Assembly: GCA_045579055.1 (NCBI GenBank) | Contig: JAZNLK010000082.1 | Location: 1-11,330 of the forward strand | Reading direction: 5' to 3' | Length of the DNA stretch: 11,330 nt | Source: SIG440 sp045579055 | Lineage (GTDB): Bacteria > Bacillota > Clostridia > Monoglobales > Monoglobaceae | In this document: in pieces, positions 1-6,049 of the stretch | Numbering within the stretch: the first letter of the stretch is position 1 | Layout of the letters: every line of letters starts with the position of its first letter | Notes under the pieces: model-generated | The model's database searches: none | What the model saw: only the letters and a program-made list of their open reading frames with translations | Told to the model about the DNA's origin: nothing | Position numbers and translations under genes: made by a program

Positions 1-416
1 CGTGGAGCCGCAATATCCTCAAGATTGATTCCACCAAAGGAGCCTGAAATGTTGTAAACCGTCTTTACGATTTCATCCACATCCTGACTCTTGATACAGA
101 TTGGAAATGCATCAACATCCGCAAATTCCTTAAAGAGAACACACTTACCTTCCATAACAGGCATACCTGCCTCAGGTCCGATGTCTCCAAGACCAAGAAC
201 AGCCGAGCCGTCTGTCACAACCGCAACCAGATTGTGACGGCGTGTCAGTTCGTATGACTTGTCCACATCATCCTTTATCGCCAGACACGGCTCCGCAACA
301 CCCGGAGTGTATGCCGTTGCCAGATCCTCGCTTGACTTCACGGGAGTTCGTGAAACAACCTCGATTTTACCTTTCCAGTCATAATGTTTTTGTAATGCCA
401 GTTCTTTGATGTTCAT
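1..416 (-). CDS. NAD(P)-dependent malic enzyme, N-terminal part (cut by window start)
   Basis: Malic enzyme oxidatively decarboxylates L-malate to pyruvate and CO2 with reduction of NAD(P)+, in the cytoplasm. I translated the reverse strand by hand: 138 codons from an ATG at 416-414, with the rest beyond base 1. It begins MNIKELALQKHYDWKGK and carries the family signatures SEDLATAYTPGVAEPCL (containing the catalytic tyrosine), the VTDGSAVLGLGDIGPEAGMP block, MEGKCVLFKEFADVDAFPIC (containing the catalytic lysine region) and GGINLEDIAAPR, which starts the metal-binding segment. A GAAAGGAC ribosome site (427-434) sits 10 bases before the ATG. The gene lies 41 bases downstream of the YgjV-type gene on the same strand, so read-through from that promoter is possible. 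The NAD-binding domain is outside the window, so cofactor preference cannot be judged. The family call is very secure. Confidence 0.95.
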   Translation of the reverse strand, partial: MNIKELALQKHYDWKGKIEVVSRTPVKSSEDLATAYTPGVAEPCLAIKDDVDKSYELTRRHNLVAVVTDGSAVLGLGDIGPEAGMPVMEGKCVLFKEFADVDAFPICIKSQDVDEIVKTVYNISGSFGGINLEDIAAP

Positions 417-457
417 AATATGTAAAGTCCTTTCAAATAAATTATATAATCAACATA

Positions 458-994
458 TCAAACCTTTTCAAGGTTTGGGATATGAATTTGTTTTTTTCTT
501 ATGTCATATCTGTAAATAGCAGTTCCTATTGAAACCATAGTTAAAATATCTCCTATCGCAGAACCATATGCAAAGCTCGCCAGATTATACACAAGCCAGA
601 ATGGTGAACCTATAAATGACACTACACGGATGATTTTTTCTTCTGTTATCCAAAAAGCACTTGTATGTAAAATAACTCCCGCAATGGGGAACAGACTAAA
701 GATATTTTCATAAAGCAGCAAACCGACTGCAAGTATCAACAAGTTAACACCAACAATAAAAAGTACTAAGTATTTTTTAATTATTTTAGTGTCCTTCTTT
801 TGTGCCGCAACAGAAGAAACTGTGCCGAGTATATCAAGCGCTGCACCTTCAAAAGCTCCTAACAGAAAATACTGGATTATATATAAAACTCGTGATATTG
901 CATTCCATAAGATTATATTTTTTCGTTTCTTTTGCTGATAGCTGAGCAAAAATGTTATTACCGCAAACAGACCTATAATTTGTGCCAACAACAT
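458..994 (-). CDS. YgjV-family small inner-membrane protein
   Basis: This is a predicted integral membrane protein of about 178 residues, almost entirely hydrophobic, with roughly five or six membrane segments. It resembles the YgjV family (bacterial inner membrane protein, PF10688): an N-terminal helix, then SYQQKKRKNIILWNAISRVLYIIQ with the basic QKKRK loop, then a YFLLGAFEGA segment, all typical of that family. The molecular function of the family is not established. The frame stays open to an ATG at 1027, but that codon would lie only about 3 bases after the predicted transcription start and has no ribosome site. GGAGG at 1006-1010 (within the string GGAGGGG) instead serves an ATG at 1000 (spacing 4) or, better, one at 994 (spacing 10, MLLAQIIGLF), so I chose 994. 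It precedes the malic enzyme gene on the same strand. The family call is moderately sure. Confidence 0.8.
   Translation of the reverse strand: MLLAQIIGLFAVITFLLSYQQKKRKNIILWNAISRVLYIIQYFLLGAFEGAALDILGTVSSVAAQKKDTKIIKKYLVLFIVGVNLLILAVGLLLYENIFSLFPIAGVILHTSAFWITEEKIIRVVSFIGSPFWLVYNLASFAYGSAIGDILTMVSIGTAIYRYDIRKKQIHIPNLEKV
459..477 (-). other. Hairpin spanning the YgjV-type stop codon
   Basis: A perfect 8-bp inverted repeat, CAAACCTT / AAGGTTTG, with a 3-base loop covers the last codons and part of the TGA stop of the upstream membrane-protein gene. No uninterrupted T-run follows on the minus strand, only AT-rich sequence, so it is not a standard intrinsic terminator. It may be an attenuating or mRNA-stabilising hairpin between this gene and the malic enzyme gene, or chance. 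Confidence 0.4.
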
Positions 995-1036
995 TATCAT
1001 TACCCCTCCATTTGCTTTGCATTTCACTAACGAATT

Positions 1037-1065
1037 ATTATATCATCTTTAAATTGCCGTGTCAA
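1037..1065 (-). promoter_or_regulatory. Perfect consensus sigma-A promoter for the YgjV-type gene
   Basis: On the minus strand TTGACA (1060-1065), a 17-base spacer and TATAAT (1037-1042) match the housekeeping promoter consensus at all twelve positions. The predicted start is near 1030, giving a leader of about 30 bases with GGAGGGG before the chosen ATG. The promoter may also supply the malic enzyme gene by read-through. Confidence 0.85.
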
Positions 1066-1073
1066 CCTCTCAT

Positions 1074-1106
1074 AAGTTGTTCAAAAAAACAAATTTGAAC
1101 CAACTT
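1074..1106. repeat. Imperfect inverted repeat between divergent promoters
   Basis: AAGTTGTTCAAA (1074-1085) is mirrored by TTTGAACCAACTT (1094-1106), with one extra C in the right arm and an 8-base A-rich loop. It lies 9 bp upstream of the minus-strand -35 box and about 25 bp upstream of the candidate plus-strand -35 box. This position would suit an operator for a dimeric regulator, but no regulator is identified. Confidence 0.45.
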
Positions 1107-1131
1107 GTATCTTCATTTTTTATTGCATTTT

Positions 1132-1161
1132 TCGACATTCTGTGGTAAAATTGGCAATAAT
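1132..1161 (+). promoter_or_regulatory. Candidate promoter for the M30-like lipoprotein gene
   Basis: TCGACA (1132-1137) and AATAAT (1156-1161) each match the sigma-A consensus at five of six bases, with an 18-base spacer. An alternative -10, TAAAAT just upstream, pairs with a poorer TTGCAT -35. Transcription would start near 1168, before the AAAGGAA ribosome site at 1193-1199. Confidence 0.5.
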
Positions 1162-1209
1162 GTTATCTACGAAAAGAAAAACCATACAAAAGAAAGGAAC
1201 TAAAAACCT

Positions 1210-2682
1210 ATGAAAAAAATCCTGAGCACGATGCTTGCCGCATTGCTTTGTCTTTCACTTTTGGCAGGTTGCGGCGGCAAAAAAGAAACAGCTGAACCCG
1301 ACAACTTTTTCAAAACAGACAAGGAAATCAGCTATGTAATGATCTATAACCCCAACATTTTCGATCAGCTTGCGTTCAGCAACGAAGATCTTACCACCGG
1401 TGACCTTGCCGCATATGTTGAAGCAATTTCCCAAAGAGCAGACGGACTTGATGACGGAACACTTCCCGAAATCGTTCCCGTTGCCGCAAAAGACCAATTT
1501 CTTCCCGAAGGCATTGCTGATTTATCCGGCAACAGAGCAGAAGCTATGTATGCACCGTACCAAGTAGGCGATATCCGTGATTTCTACACATTTGACCGTA
1601 CAGATGACCGAGTTCAGAGAACATTCGAATGTAAGTACGCCGGCACATACTGCAACATCTGGACATCAGATAACTACGTAAGCGACAGTGACATTGCAGA
1701 ATATGGCAGAGAATTCGATAATAATGTATATGAAGCAACAATAAGCACCTTTGCGGAGCCACGTTTCGTGGATAATGGACTCAAGGTAAACCTGCTGTTC
1801 ACAGAACTCAATGGCAGCACAGGCGGACTTGCTTACGCAGCTGACTGTTATTCGTCATCCGAGGTTTCTCCGGCACAATGTGACGCACATATGGTAAACA
1901 CAGACCATATAATCGTTAACATCAATTCTCTTATGGCGGCTCACCAACCTTCCAAACAGTATATCAAGAGCACTATGGCTCACGAATTCCAGCATTACAT
2001 CTGTTTCTCGAACACTCTTCTTGCCGGCAGTGAACATATCATGCGTACATGGCTCAATGAATCAATGTCAGGTTATATTGAAGAACAGCTATACTCCGGT
2101 GCCAAGGACGGTCACCTCCAAGAGTTCGCAACAAGTGACCGTATCCGTCACGGACAGTCTATGTATAATTTCGCCACTGACACAACAGCTCAGAAGTTCG
2201 ATATAGGCGTATACGGTTCGGTATACCTCTTCTCTGAATATCTCGCAAACAAGGCAGGAGACGATGTGTTCGGCAATATTCATAATTATTGGAGAACAGC
2301 ATACGGCACAGTCCCCAACGAAGCTGAAGCAATTATAGACTCTGCTCCTCAGAGTATGTATGAACAGATTGACAAAAGCATAGATTATGCCGATGCACTT
2401 TCCTTCAGAACAGAAGAGGAAGAATGGATGAGCAAGCTGACACTTGACTTCTACCTCTCACTTCTGGCTTATGACAAGAACGACCCCAATGCTTTCAAAA
2501 AAGTTGAAGCACAGACACTTCTTTATGACGAAATAAATGCCGCAAACATTGAAGGCGGCGGCAGAGTTATTGCTGCATTAAAGAATGGCGAATTTGAAGT
2601 GCCGGAAGATGCAGACAACGGTCTTGTTTATATCGGTCTTAACTCTGAATTTGAAGTCGTGACAGATTACATCATTAAATAG
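1210..2682 (+). CDS. Surface lipoprotein with HEFQH zinc-metallopeptidase motif (M30-like)
   Basis: This 490-residue protein begins with a lipoprotein signal: MKK, a hydrophobic stretch, and the lipobox LAGC with the lipidated cysteine at residue 21. It should therefore be anchored to the outer face of the membrane. The catalytic signature MAHEFQHYI places a zinc-binding HExxH at residues 258-262. WLNESMSGYIEE follows, and its Glu284, 22 residues after the second histidine, is the likely third zinc ligand, as in gluzincins. Preceding segments (GTYCNIWTSDNY, EFDNNVYEATISTFAEP, then a stretch with a GGLAYAADCY core) resemble the hyicolysin family M30. Natural substrates of M30-like lipoproteins are largely unknown. 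The ATG at 1210 is supported by AAAGGAA 10 bases upstream and by the signal peptide. The gene stands alone between its own promoter and a terminator. The metallopeptidase call is strong; the exact family is a moderate call. Confidence 0.85.
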   Translation: MKKILSTMLAALLCLSLLAGCGGKKETAEPDNFFKTDKEISYVMIYNPNIFDQLAFSNEDLTTGDLAAYVEAISQRADGLDDGTLPEIVPVAAKDQFLPEGIADLSGNRAEAMYAPYQVGDIRDFYTFDRTDDRVQRTFECKYAGTYCNIWTSDNYVSDSDIAEYGREFDNNVYEATISTFAEPRFVDNGLKVNLLFTELNGSTGGLAYAADCYSSSEVSPAQCDAHMVNTDHIIVNINSLMAAHQPSKQYIKSTMAHEFQHYICFSNTLLAGSEHIMRTWLNESMSGYIEEQLYSGAKDGHLQEFATSDRIRHGQSMYNFATDTTAQKFDIGVYGSVYLFSEYLANKAGDDVFGNIHNYWRTAYGTVPNEAEAIIDSAPQSMYEQIDKSIDYADALSFRTEEEEWMSKLTLDFYLSLLAYDKNDPNAFKKVEAQTLLYDEINAANIEGGGRVIAALKNGEFEVPEDADNGLVYIGLNSEFEVVTDYIIK

Positions 2683-2738
2683 TATTCTTTTCGTATCAAT
2701 ACTTTTTAACGAAAAAATCTACTTTCAATAAAAACATA

Positions 2739-2775
2739 AAGTCGGTGAAACGCAATGCGTTCACCGACTTCTTTT
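2739..2775. terminator. Bidirectional intrinsic terminator between convergent genes
   Basis: AAGTCGGTGAA (2739-2749) pairs with TTCACCGACTT (2760-2770). An inner CGC/GCG pairing extends the stem and leaves a single bulged A. On the plus strand CTTTTT follows, ending the lipoprotein transcript. On the minus strand the stem is followed by TATGTTTTTATT, ending the azlCD-NAT transcript. It sits between two converging genes, as expected. Confidence 0.85.
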
Positions 2776-2796
2776 TACATTCCCTCCAAGCAGTCA

Positions 2797-3558
2797 TCAT
2801 TTCTTCACAATGCCGAATTTTTCCTTCAAAATTGCATCAATTCTCTCATCACTCATATTTTCTTCGACAAAGGTCACATCATCGCCCAGAAATTCCTTAT
2901 AATCCCGGTCATTGATTGTGAGTCTGCCGTCTTTTGTTTTTACGGAAACAATATGAGTTTTGTTGAACTTTGATTCGGGATGTACCTCGCAGTAATATGA
3001 GGTTGTCACAAAGTCAATTTCCTCTGCAGGAATTTCGTGAAAAGAATAATACTTCTGCCACTCACCTTTTGTGAACTCATACACCATCCAACCAAAGTCC
3101 TTGTCACAAACCATTTTATAGCTTTCGCCATATCCCGTTTGCACTTCTCCGTCAACCAGTTTCAAAGGAAACTTTGGTGCTTTTGAACCAATCCCCACGT
3201 CACAGATATAGCTACCGTCAGGGAGTTCTGCACGGACAATTCTGTGGCGTTTCATAGGAACACCTTCCTCACCCCGCCAGAATCTTGCAAAGTATGCCGT
3301 TGTTTCAAAACCAAACTCATCCAAAAGCCATTGAAACAAACAATTAACCTCAAAACAATATCCACCACGGCGGTTTTCAACCACTTTTTTGTAGATATCT
3401 TCAACCTTCAAGGAAAGTGGCACTCCGTGCATAAGGTCAAGATTTTCATAGGGCACCGTTGTCAGGTGTGCAAACTGAAGCTTTTTCAAAATCTCATAAC
3501 TCTGCCCATATTCGATTTTTTCTATTCCAATTCTTTTCAGATATTCTTCTTTATTCAT
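2797..3558 (-). CDS. Arylamine N-acetyltransferase
   Basis: The enzyme transfers an acetyl group from acetyl-CoA to arylamines, hydrazines or related amines by a ping-pong mechanism through a catalytic cysteine. The 253-residue length is normal for the family (about 250-280). The triad is complete: Cys68 in RRGGYCFEVN, His105 in MKRHRIVRA and Asp120 in YICDVGIGS. The family motif VPYENLD is at residues 35-41. The reading frame stays open upstream to 3672, but that would overlap azlD by about 100 bases. The ATG at 3558, with AAGGAGAG (3566-3573) 7 bases upstream, gives the canonical N-terminus MNKEEYLKRI. The ribosome site overlaps the azlD stop, indicating translation within one operon with azlC and azlD. 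The physiological substrate is unknown; homologues in gut bacteria can acetylate aromatic amine drugs. The identification is very secure. Confidence 0.95.
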   Translation of the reverse strand: MNKEEYLKRIGIEKIEYGQSYEILKKLQFAHLTTVPYENLDLMHGVPLSLKVEDIYKKVVENRRGGYCFEVNCLFQWLLDEFGFETTAYFARFWRGEEGVPMKRHRIVRAELPDGSYICDVGIGSKAPKFPLKLVDGEVQTGYGESYKMVCDKDFGWMVYEFTKGEWQKYYSFHEIPAEEIDFVTTSYYCEVHPESKFNKTHIVSVKTKDGRLTINDRDYKEFLGDDVTFVEENMSDERIDAILKEKFGIVKK

Positions 3559-3571
3559 TATAAAACTCTCC

Positions 3572-3877
3572 TTAGAAAACCATTCCCGAAACAAATGCCG
3601 CTCCGCAGGCACAAACCGCAACAACAAGCAAAGGGCATTTGAAATATGCAAGCACAAAAGCAATGGCAGCACCTATTGCAGAAGTTGTCACGTCACCTGT
3701 TGCATAAAATATATACGGAAATGTCATTGCCCCAAGAACCGAATATGGAACATAGAACAAAAAACTCTTAATAAAAGGCGATTTGATTTTGCTCCGCATT
3801 AGAGTGAACGGAATCATTCTTATGGCATATGTCACAAGAGCCATTGCCGCAAGATACGCAAAAAACATTTTATCCAT
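3572..3877 (-). CDS. azlD: AzlD-type small subunit of a branched-chain amino acid exporter
   Basis: This 101-residue, highly hydrophobic protein has about three to four membrane helices, for example near 5-20, 38-58 and 62-98. The YAIRMIPFTLM segment followed by a short basic loop and FLFYVPYSVLGAMTFPYIF is typical of AzlD. AzlD partners AzlC to form a membrane exporter of branched-chain amino acids and toxic analogues such as azaleucine. The ATG at 3877 has GAGGAGGG (3887-3894) 9 bases upstream, and this ribosome site lies just before and against the azlC stop at 3883-3885. Only 5 bases separate the two genes, so translation is probably coupled. The pairing with azlC makes the call firm; the transported substrate is inferred from the family. 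Confidence 0.9.
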   Translation of the reverse strand: MDKMFFAYLAAMALVTYAIRMIPFTLMRSKIKSPFIKSFLFYVPYSVLGAMTFPYIFYATGDVTTSAIGAAIAFVLAYFKCPLLVVAVCACGAAFVSGMVF

Positions 3878-3882
3878 ATGCC

Positions 3883-4599
3883 TTAACCCTCCTCACCATC
3901 TTTTGGTGCAACAACAGCCATAACAGCCGATGCTGTAACCGCACAGATTATAACCTGAAACCCTGTTGAAATCTTATTGAGTCCGGGAAGATAAAACATG
4001 GCACAGCTCATTGCCGAAGCAATTAAAACCGCAAACAGAACACCCTTATCTTCTTTTGCCGGAGGAACAATTATGGCAATAAACATACTGTAAAGCGCAA
4101 GCCCCAAAGCGGCACAAAGGCTAAGCGGCAAAATCTGCCCTGCATATACTCCCAATACCGTCCCCAAAGTCCAGCCGATTGGCGGCAAGGTGATTAGTCC
4201 GTACATAAACCGCCTTCCGATAAGTCCCCGCTCCGCCGCCGCAACTGCAAACACTTCGTCCGTAATGGCAAAGGATGTTATCATTCTGTGGGGCGTTGTA
4301 AAGCTACTGTCCAGTTTTTGTGTCAGCGCAAGCCCCATAAGGCAATAACGCATATTGATAACCAACTGAGTCAATATCATTTCAATGATAGCACCGCAAG
4401 CCGCAATAATCCCTATACCTGCAAGCTGACCTGCCGATGTAAGATTGGTCAAAGATATGAGTATTGTCCCAATGGGATGTATTCCCATTCCTATTGCGGT
4501 TATGCCAAAGCCAAAGGACACCGAAAGATACCCCAGTGCAATTGGCAAACCTTTATTTAGTCCGTAAAGATATGAATTTTGTGATTTTTCGTTTGTCAT
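3883..4599 (-). CDS. azlC: AzlC-type large subunit of a branched-chain amino acid exporter
   Basis: This 238-residue integral membrane protein matches AzlC in length and landmarks. The N-terminal GLNKGLPIALGYLSVSFGFG is followed by LTNLTSAGQLAGIGII (the AGxxQ region), then NMRYCLMGLAL, and then the ITDEVFAVA motif near the middle. Several membrane helices fill the C-terminal half. With AzlD it is predicted to export branched-chain amino acids, as described for azlCD in Bacillus. The ATG at 4599 has only a weak ribosome site (GGTGA about 5 bases upstream). It starts 11 bases after the preceding CmpB-type gene ends, consistent with one transcript. The family call is firm; actual substrates are not shown by sequence. 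Confidence 0.93.
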   Translation of the reverse strand: MTNEKSQNSYLYGLNKGLPIALGYLSVSFGFGITAIGMGIHPIGTILISLTNLTSAGQLAGIGIIAACGAIIEMILTQLVINMRYCLMGLALTQKLDSSFTTPHRMITSFAITDEVFAVAAAERGLIGRRFMYGLITLPPIGWTLGTVLGVYAGQILPLSLCAALGLALYSMFIAIIVPPAKEDKGVLFAVLIASAMSCAMFYLPGLNKISTGFQVIICAVTASAVMAVVAPKDGEEG

Positions 4600-4610
4600 T
4601 TTTTCACCAT

Positions 4611-5348
4611 TTACTTTTTATTTTTATTCCTATGTTCAAAAGTTTCACGCAATTCCTTCAAGTAATCCTGCAAAGACCGTTGTGAACGAAAGGGATGGAA
4701 AAAAGAATACTTTTCCATATTTGACTCATGCCATTCACGAATATGAACCTTGAGTGCTTCATACCGCACAACCACATCATTTTCAACAGCATACTTTCTG
4801 AGCTTGCCAACCAGATTGGCAGAGTTTATCACATCTATAACAAACACCCCAAAAAACAAGCCTATAACAAAGGAAAATGCCAGATTCCTCGAAAGCCATT
4901 CCAAAGCCTCCAGGATTTCGTCATGAATAAGAAAATAATAAAGTGCCCCCAATATCGCCCAGTAAAAGGAATATTTAGGGCAAATTATTCCTTGAATATT
5001 CATCCATTCATTGCGGTAATCCCACAGCCGAACCTTTGACACCTTCAAAACAAAAACACCGGCAATATATTCAATCGCCGTCATTGCAACCGCCATAAAA
5101 ACAAACAAAACCGCTTTGTTAAGATACGGATTGCTTATTAAATTGACCTTTTCCTGCGAGGCTATTAGATATAGCAGGCACAAACCAAACCCATACAAGG
5201 GTACATACGGTCCCGTGCAAAATCCGGGATTAATCCATTTGCGTTGCGGATTGCTGTCAGAAAAAAAGCGTCGGTATACCACTTCCAACACCCATCCCGA
5301 AACGGAACCGATAAAAAACAAAAACGACAGTATCAAAAAAATATTCAT
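4611..5348 (-). CDS. CmpB-type putative ABC transporter permease (PF06541-like membrane protein)
   Basis: This 245-residue protein has about five predicted membrane helices (roughly residues 2-20, 48-66, 76-98, 122-142 and 152-175). A basic soluble C-terminal tail of about 65 residues ends in EHRNKNKK. The segment GWVLEVVYRRFF, followed by RKWINPGFCTGPYVPLYGFG, is the conserved hallmark of the family annotated as putative ABC-transporter type IV or CmpB. That name rests on weak grounds; no ATPase partner is nearby, and true transport activity is unproven. The ATG at 5348 has GAGGA (5358-5362) 9 bases upstream. It is the first gene of the minus-strand operon leading into azlC, azlD and the acetyltransferase gene, and it is divergent from ctsR. 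The family call is fairly sure; the function is unknown. Confidence 0.85.
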   Translation of the reverse strand: MNIFLILSFLFFIGSVSGWVLEVVYRRFFSDSNPQRKWINPGFCTGPYVPLYGFGLCLLYLIASQEKVNLISNPYLNKAVLFVFMAVAMTAIEYIAGVFVLKVSKVRLWDYRNEWMNIQGIICPKYSFYWAILGALYYFLIHDEILEALEWLSRNLAFSFVIGLFFGVFVIDVINSANLVGKLRKYAVENDVVVRYEALKVHIREWHESNMEKYSFFHPFRSQRSLQDYLKELRETFEHRNKNKK

Positions 5349-5418
5349 TTATATACATCCTCGTTTTGTAAAACTTAAACACTTGTCACATTCTTATTAG
5401 CTTCATTTTCTTGAAGTC

Positions 5419-5447
5419 ATTATATCACAAAAAAGTCCATTATTCAA
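5419..5447 (-). promoter_or_regulatory. Promoter of the CmpB-azlC-azlD-NAT operon
   Basis: On the minus strand TTGAAT (5442-5447), a 17-base spacer and a perfect TATAAT (5419-5424) form a good sigma-A promoter. Transcription should start near 5412, giving a leader of about 64 bases. Its -35 box lies only 27 bp from the upstream CtsR-like site at 5475-5491. Confidence 0.75.
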
Positions 5448-5474
5448 CATACTTACTAACGTTTTTAAAAAAAC

Positions 5475-5491
5475 TTTGACCTTTTCTGACC
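5475..5491 (-). promoter_or_regulatory. Second CtsR-like operator, upstream of the ctsR promoter, inverted
   Basis: Read on the minus strand, the site is GGTCAGA-AAA-GGTCAAA. It matches the known CtsR operator pattern RGTCAAA-NAN-RGTCAAA with a single mismatch (G for A in the first heptad). It lies 17 bp before the ctsR -35 box and faces the opposite way from the main operator. Its centre is about 71 bp from the centre of the canonical downstream site. Confidence 0.65.
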
Positions 5492-5508
5492 TTTTTTCAA
5501 AAAACCTA

Positions 5509-5536
5509 TTGACAAATCAAAATTTGATGCTATAAT
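5509..5536 (+). promoter_or_regulatory. Promoter of the ctsR-mcsA-mcsB-clpC operon
   Basis: TTGACA (5509-5514) and TATAAT (5531-5536) are both perfect sigma-A boxes, separated by 16 bases. Transcription should start near 5543, inside the CtsR operator array, so repressor binding would directly block RNA polymerase. No CIRCE element (the HrcA site) is seen around it. Confidence 0.9.
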
Positions 5537-5538
5537 AA

Positions 5539-5568
5539 AGTCAAAGGTCAAAGAAAGTCAAAGTCAAA
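5539..5568 (+). promoter_or_regulatory. CtsR operator: four direct heptad repeats
   Basis: GGTCAAA-GAA-AGTCAAA (5546-5562) matches the CtsR consensus exactly (RGTCAAA-NAN-RGTCAAA). One more AGTCAAA abuts it upstream (5539-5545), and another AGTCAAA overlaps it by one base downstream (5562-5568), making four heptads with start spacings of 7, 10 and 6 bases. The array begins 2 bases after the -10 box and covers the predicted transcription start. Confidence 0.9.
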
Positions 5569-5590
5569 AAACGCACCGAGGTGATTAAAA

Positions 5591-6034
5591 ATGAAACTCA
5601 GTAATATAATAGAAGAATTCATAAAAGAAATGCTTGCCGAAAACCGCGAAATCGAGCTTCAGCGGAACGAGCTGGCAACACGTTTCAACTGTGTTCCATC
5701 CCAGATTAATTACGTCATTTCAACCCGGTTTTCTCCCGAACGTGGTTACAGCGTGGAAAGCCGACGTGGCGGCGGAGGTTATATCCGTATAACCCGAACC
5801 GCTCCCGAAAACGAGAACCTCATCCTTCACGTGGTGGGAGCCGTAGGGGACAGCATTTCAGCCGCAAGTGCAAATGCGGTGATAAAAGAACTTTATGCCG
5901 CAGGACTGGTAACACAAAAAGAGGCAAAAATCATTATGGCGGCACTCAGCGACAGTTCACTGATTATCCGACGCCCCGAAAGAGATATGATAAGAGCAAA
6001 GATGCTCAAAAACATATTGATAAATTTAGTTTAG
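5591..6034 (+). CDS. ctsR: CtsR, class III stress-gene repressor
   Basis: CtsR is a dimeric winged-helix repressor of clp and other protein-quality-control genes in Gram-positive bacteria. It releases DNA on heat or protein stress. The 147-residue protein has the DNA-binding domain at about 1-70, with helix-turn-helix LATRFNCVPSQINYVISTRF (28-47) and the beta-wing SRRGGGGYIRI (57-67). The glycine-rich loop is the temperature sensor described for the family, and Arg59 corresponds to the arginine that McsB can phosphorylate. The C-terminal helical dimer domain ends with RPERDMIRAKMLKNIL. GAGGTGA (5578-5584) lies 6 bases before the ATG. It is the first gene of the operon, 15 bases before mcsA, and is autoregulated through the operators around its own promoter. 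Confidence 0.97.
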   Translation: MKLSNIIEEFIKEMLAENREIELQRNELATRFNCVPSQINYVISTRFSPERGYSVESRRGGGGYIRITRTAPENENLILHVVGAVGDSISAASANAVIKELYAAGLVTQKEAKIIMAALSDSSLIIRRPERDMIRAKMLKNILINLV

Positions 6035-6049
6035 AAAGGTTGTGTTCAT

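Noticed and set aside
441..471. Possible minus-strand promoter TTGAAA...TATAAT directly before the malic enzyme gene
   Set aside because: The spacer is 19 bases and the ribosome site would fall on the very first transcript bases. The TATAAT lies in a self-complementary AT-rich stretch that gives such matches easily.
1255..1497. Antisense and alternative-frame open stretches within the lipoprotein gene
   Set aside because: The lipoprotein frame has a signal peptide, a ribosome site and protease motifs over its whole length; the others have no recognisable features.
3559..3672. Possible 5' extension of the acetyltransferase beginning MLPLLLCLHI
   Set aside because: It lies entirely over the azlD 3' end in another frame and lacks a ribosome site, while the internal ATG at 3558 has a strong one and a canonical NAT N-terminus.
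5401..5416. Small CTTCA / TGAAG hairpin near the start of the CmpB-operon leader
   Set aside because: The stem is only 5 bp and AT-rich, and much of this kind of pairing is expected by chance in this composition.
5349..5590. Search for a CIRCE (HrcA) element or riboswitch in the ctsR divergent region
   Set aside because: No TTAGCACTC-N9-GAGTGCTAA-like repeat and no structured leader was found; the regulatory signals there are explained by promoters and CtsR heptads.
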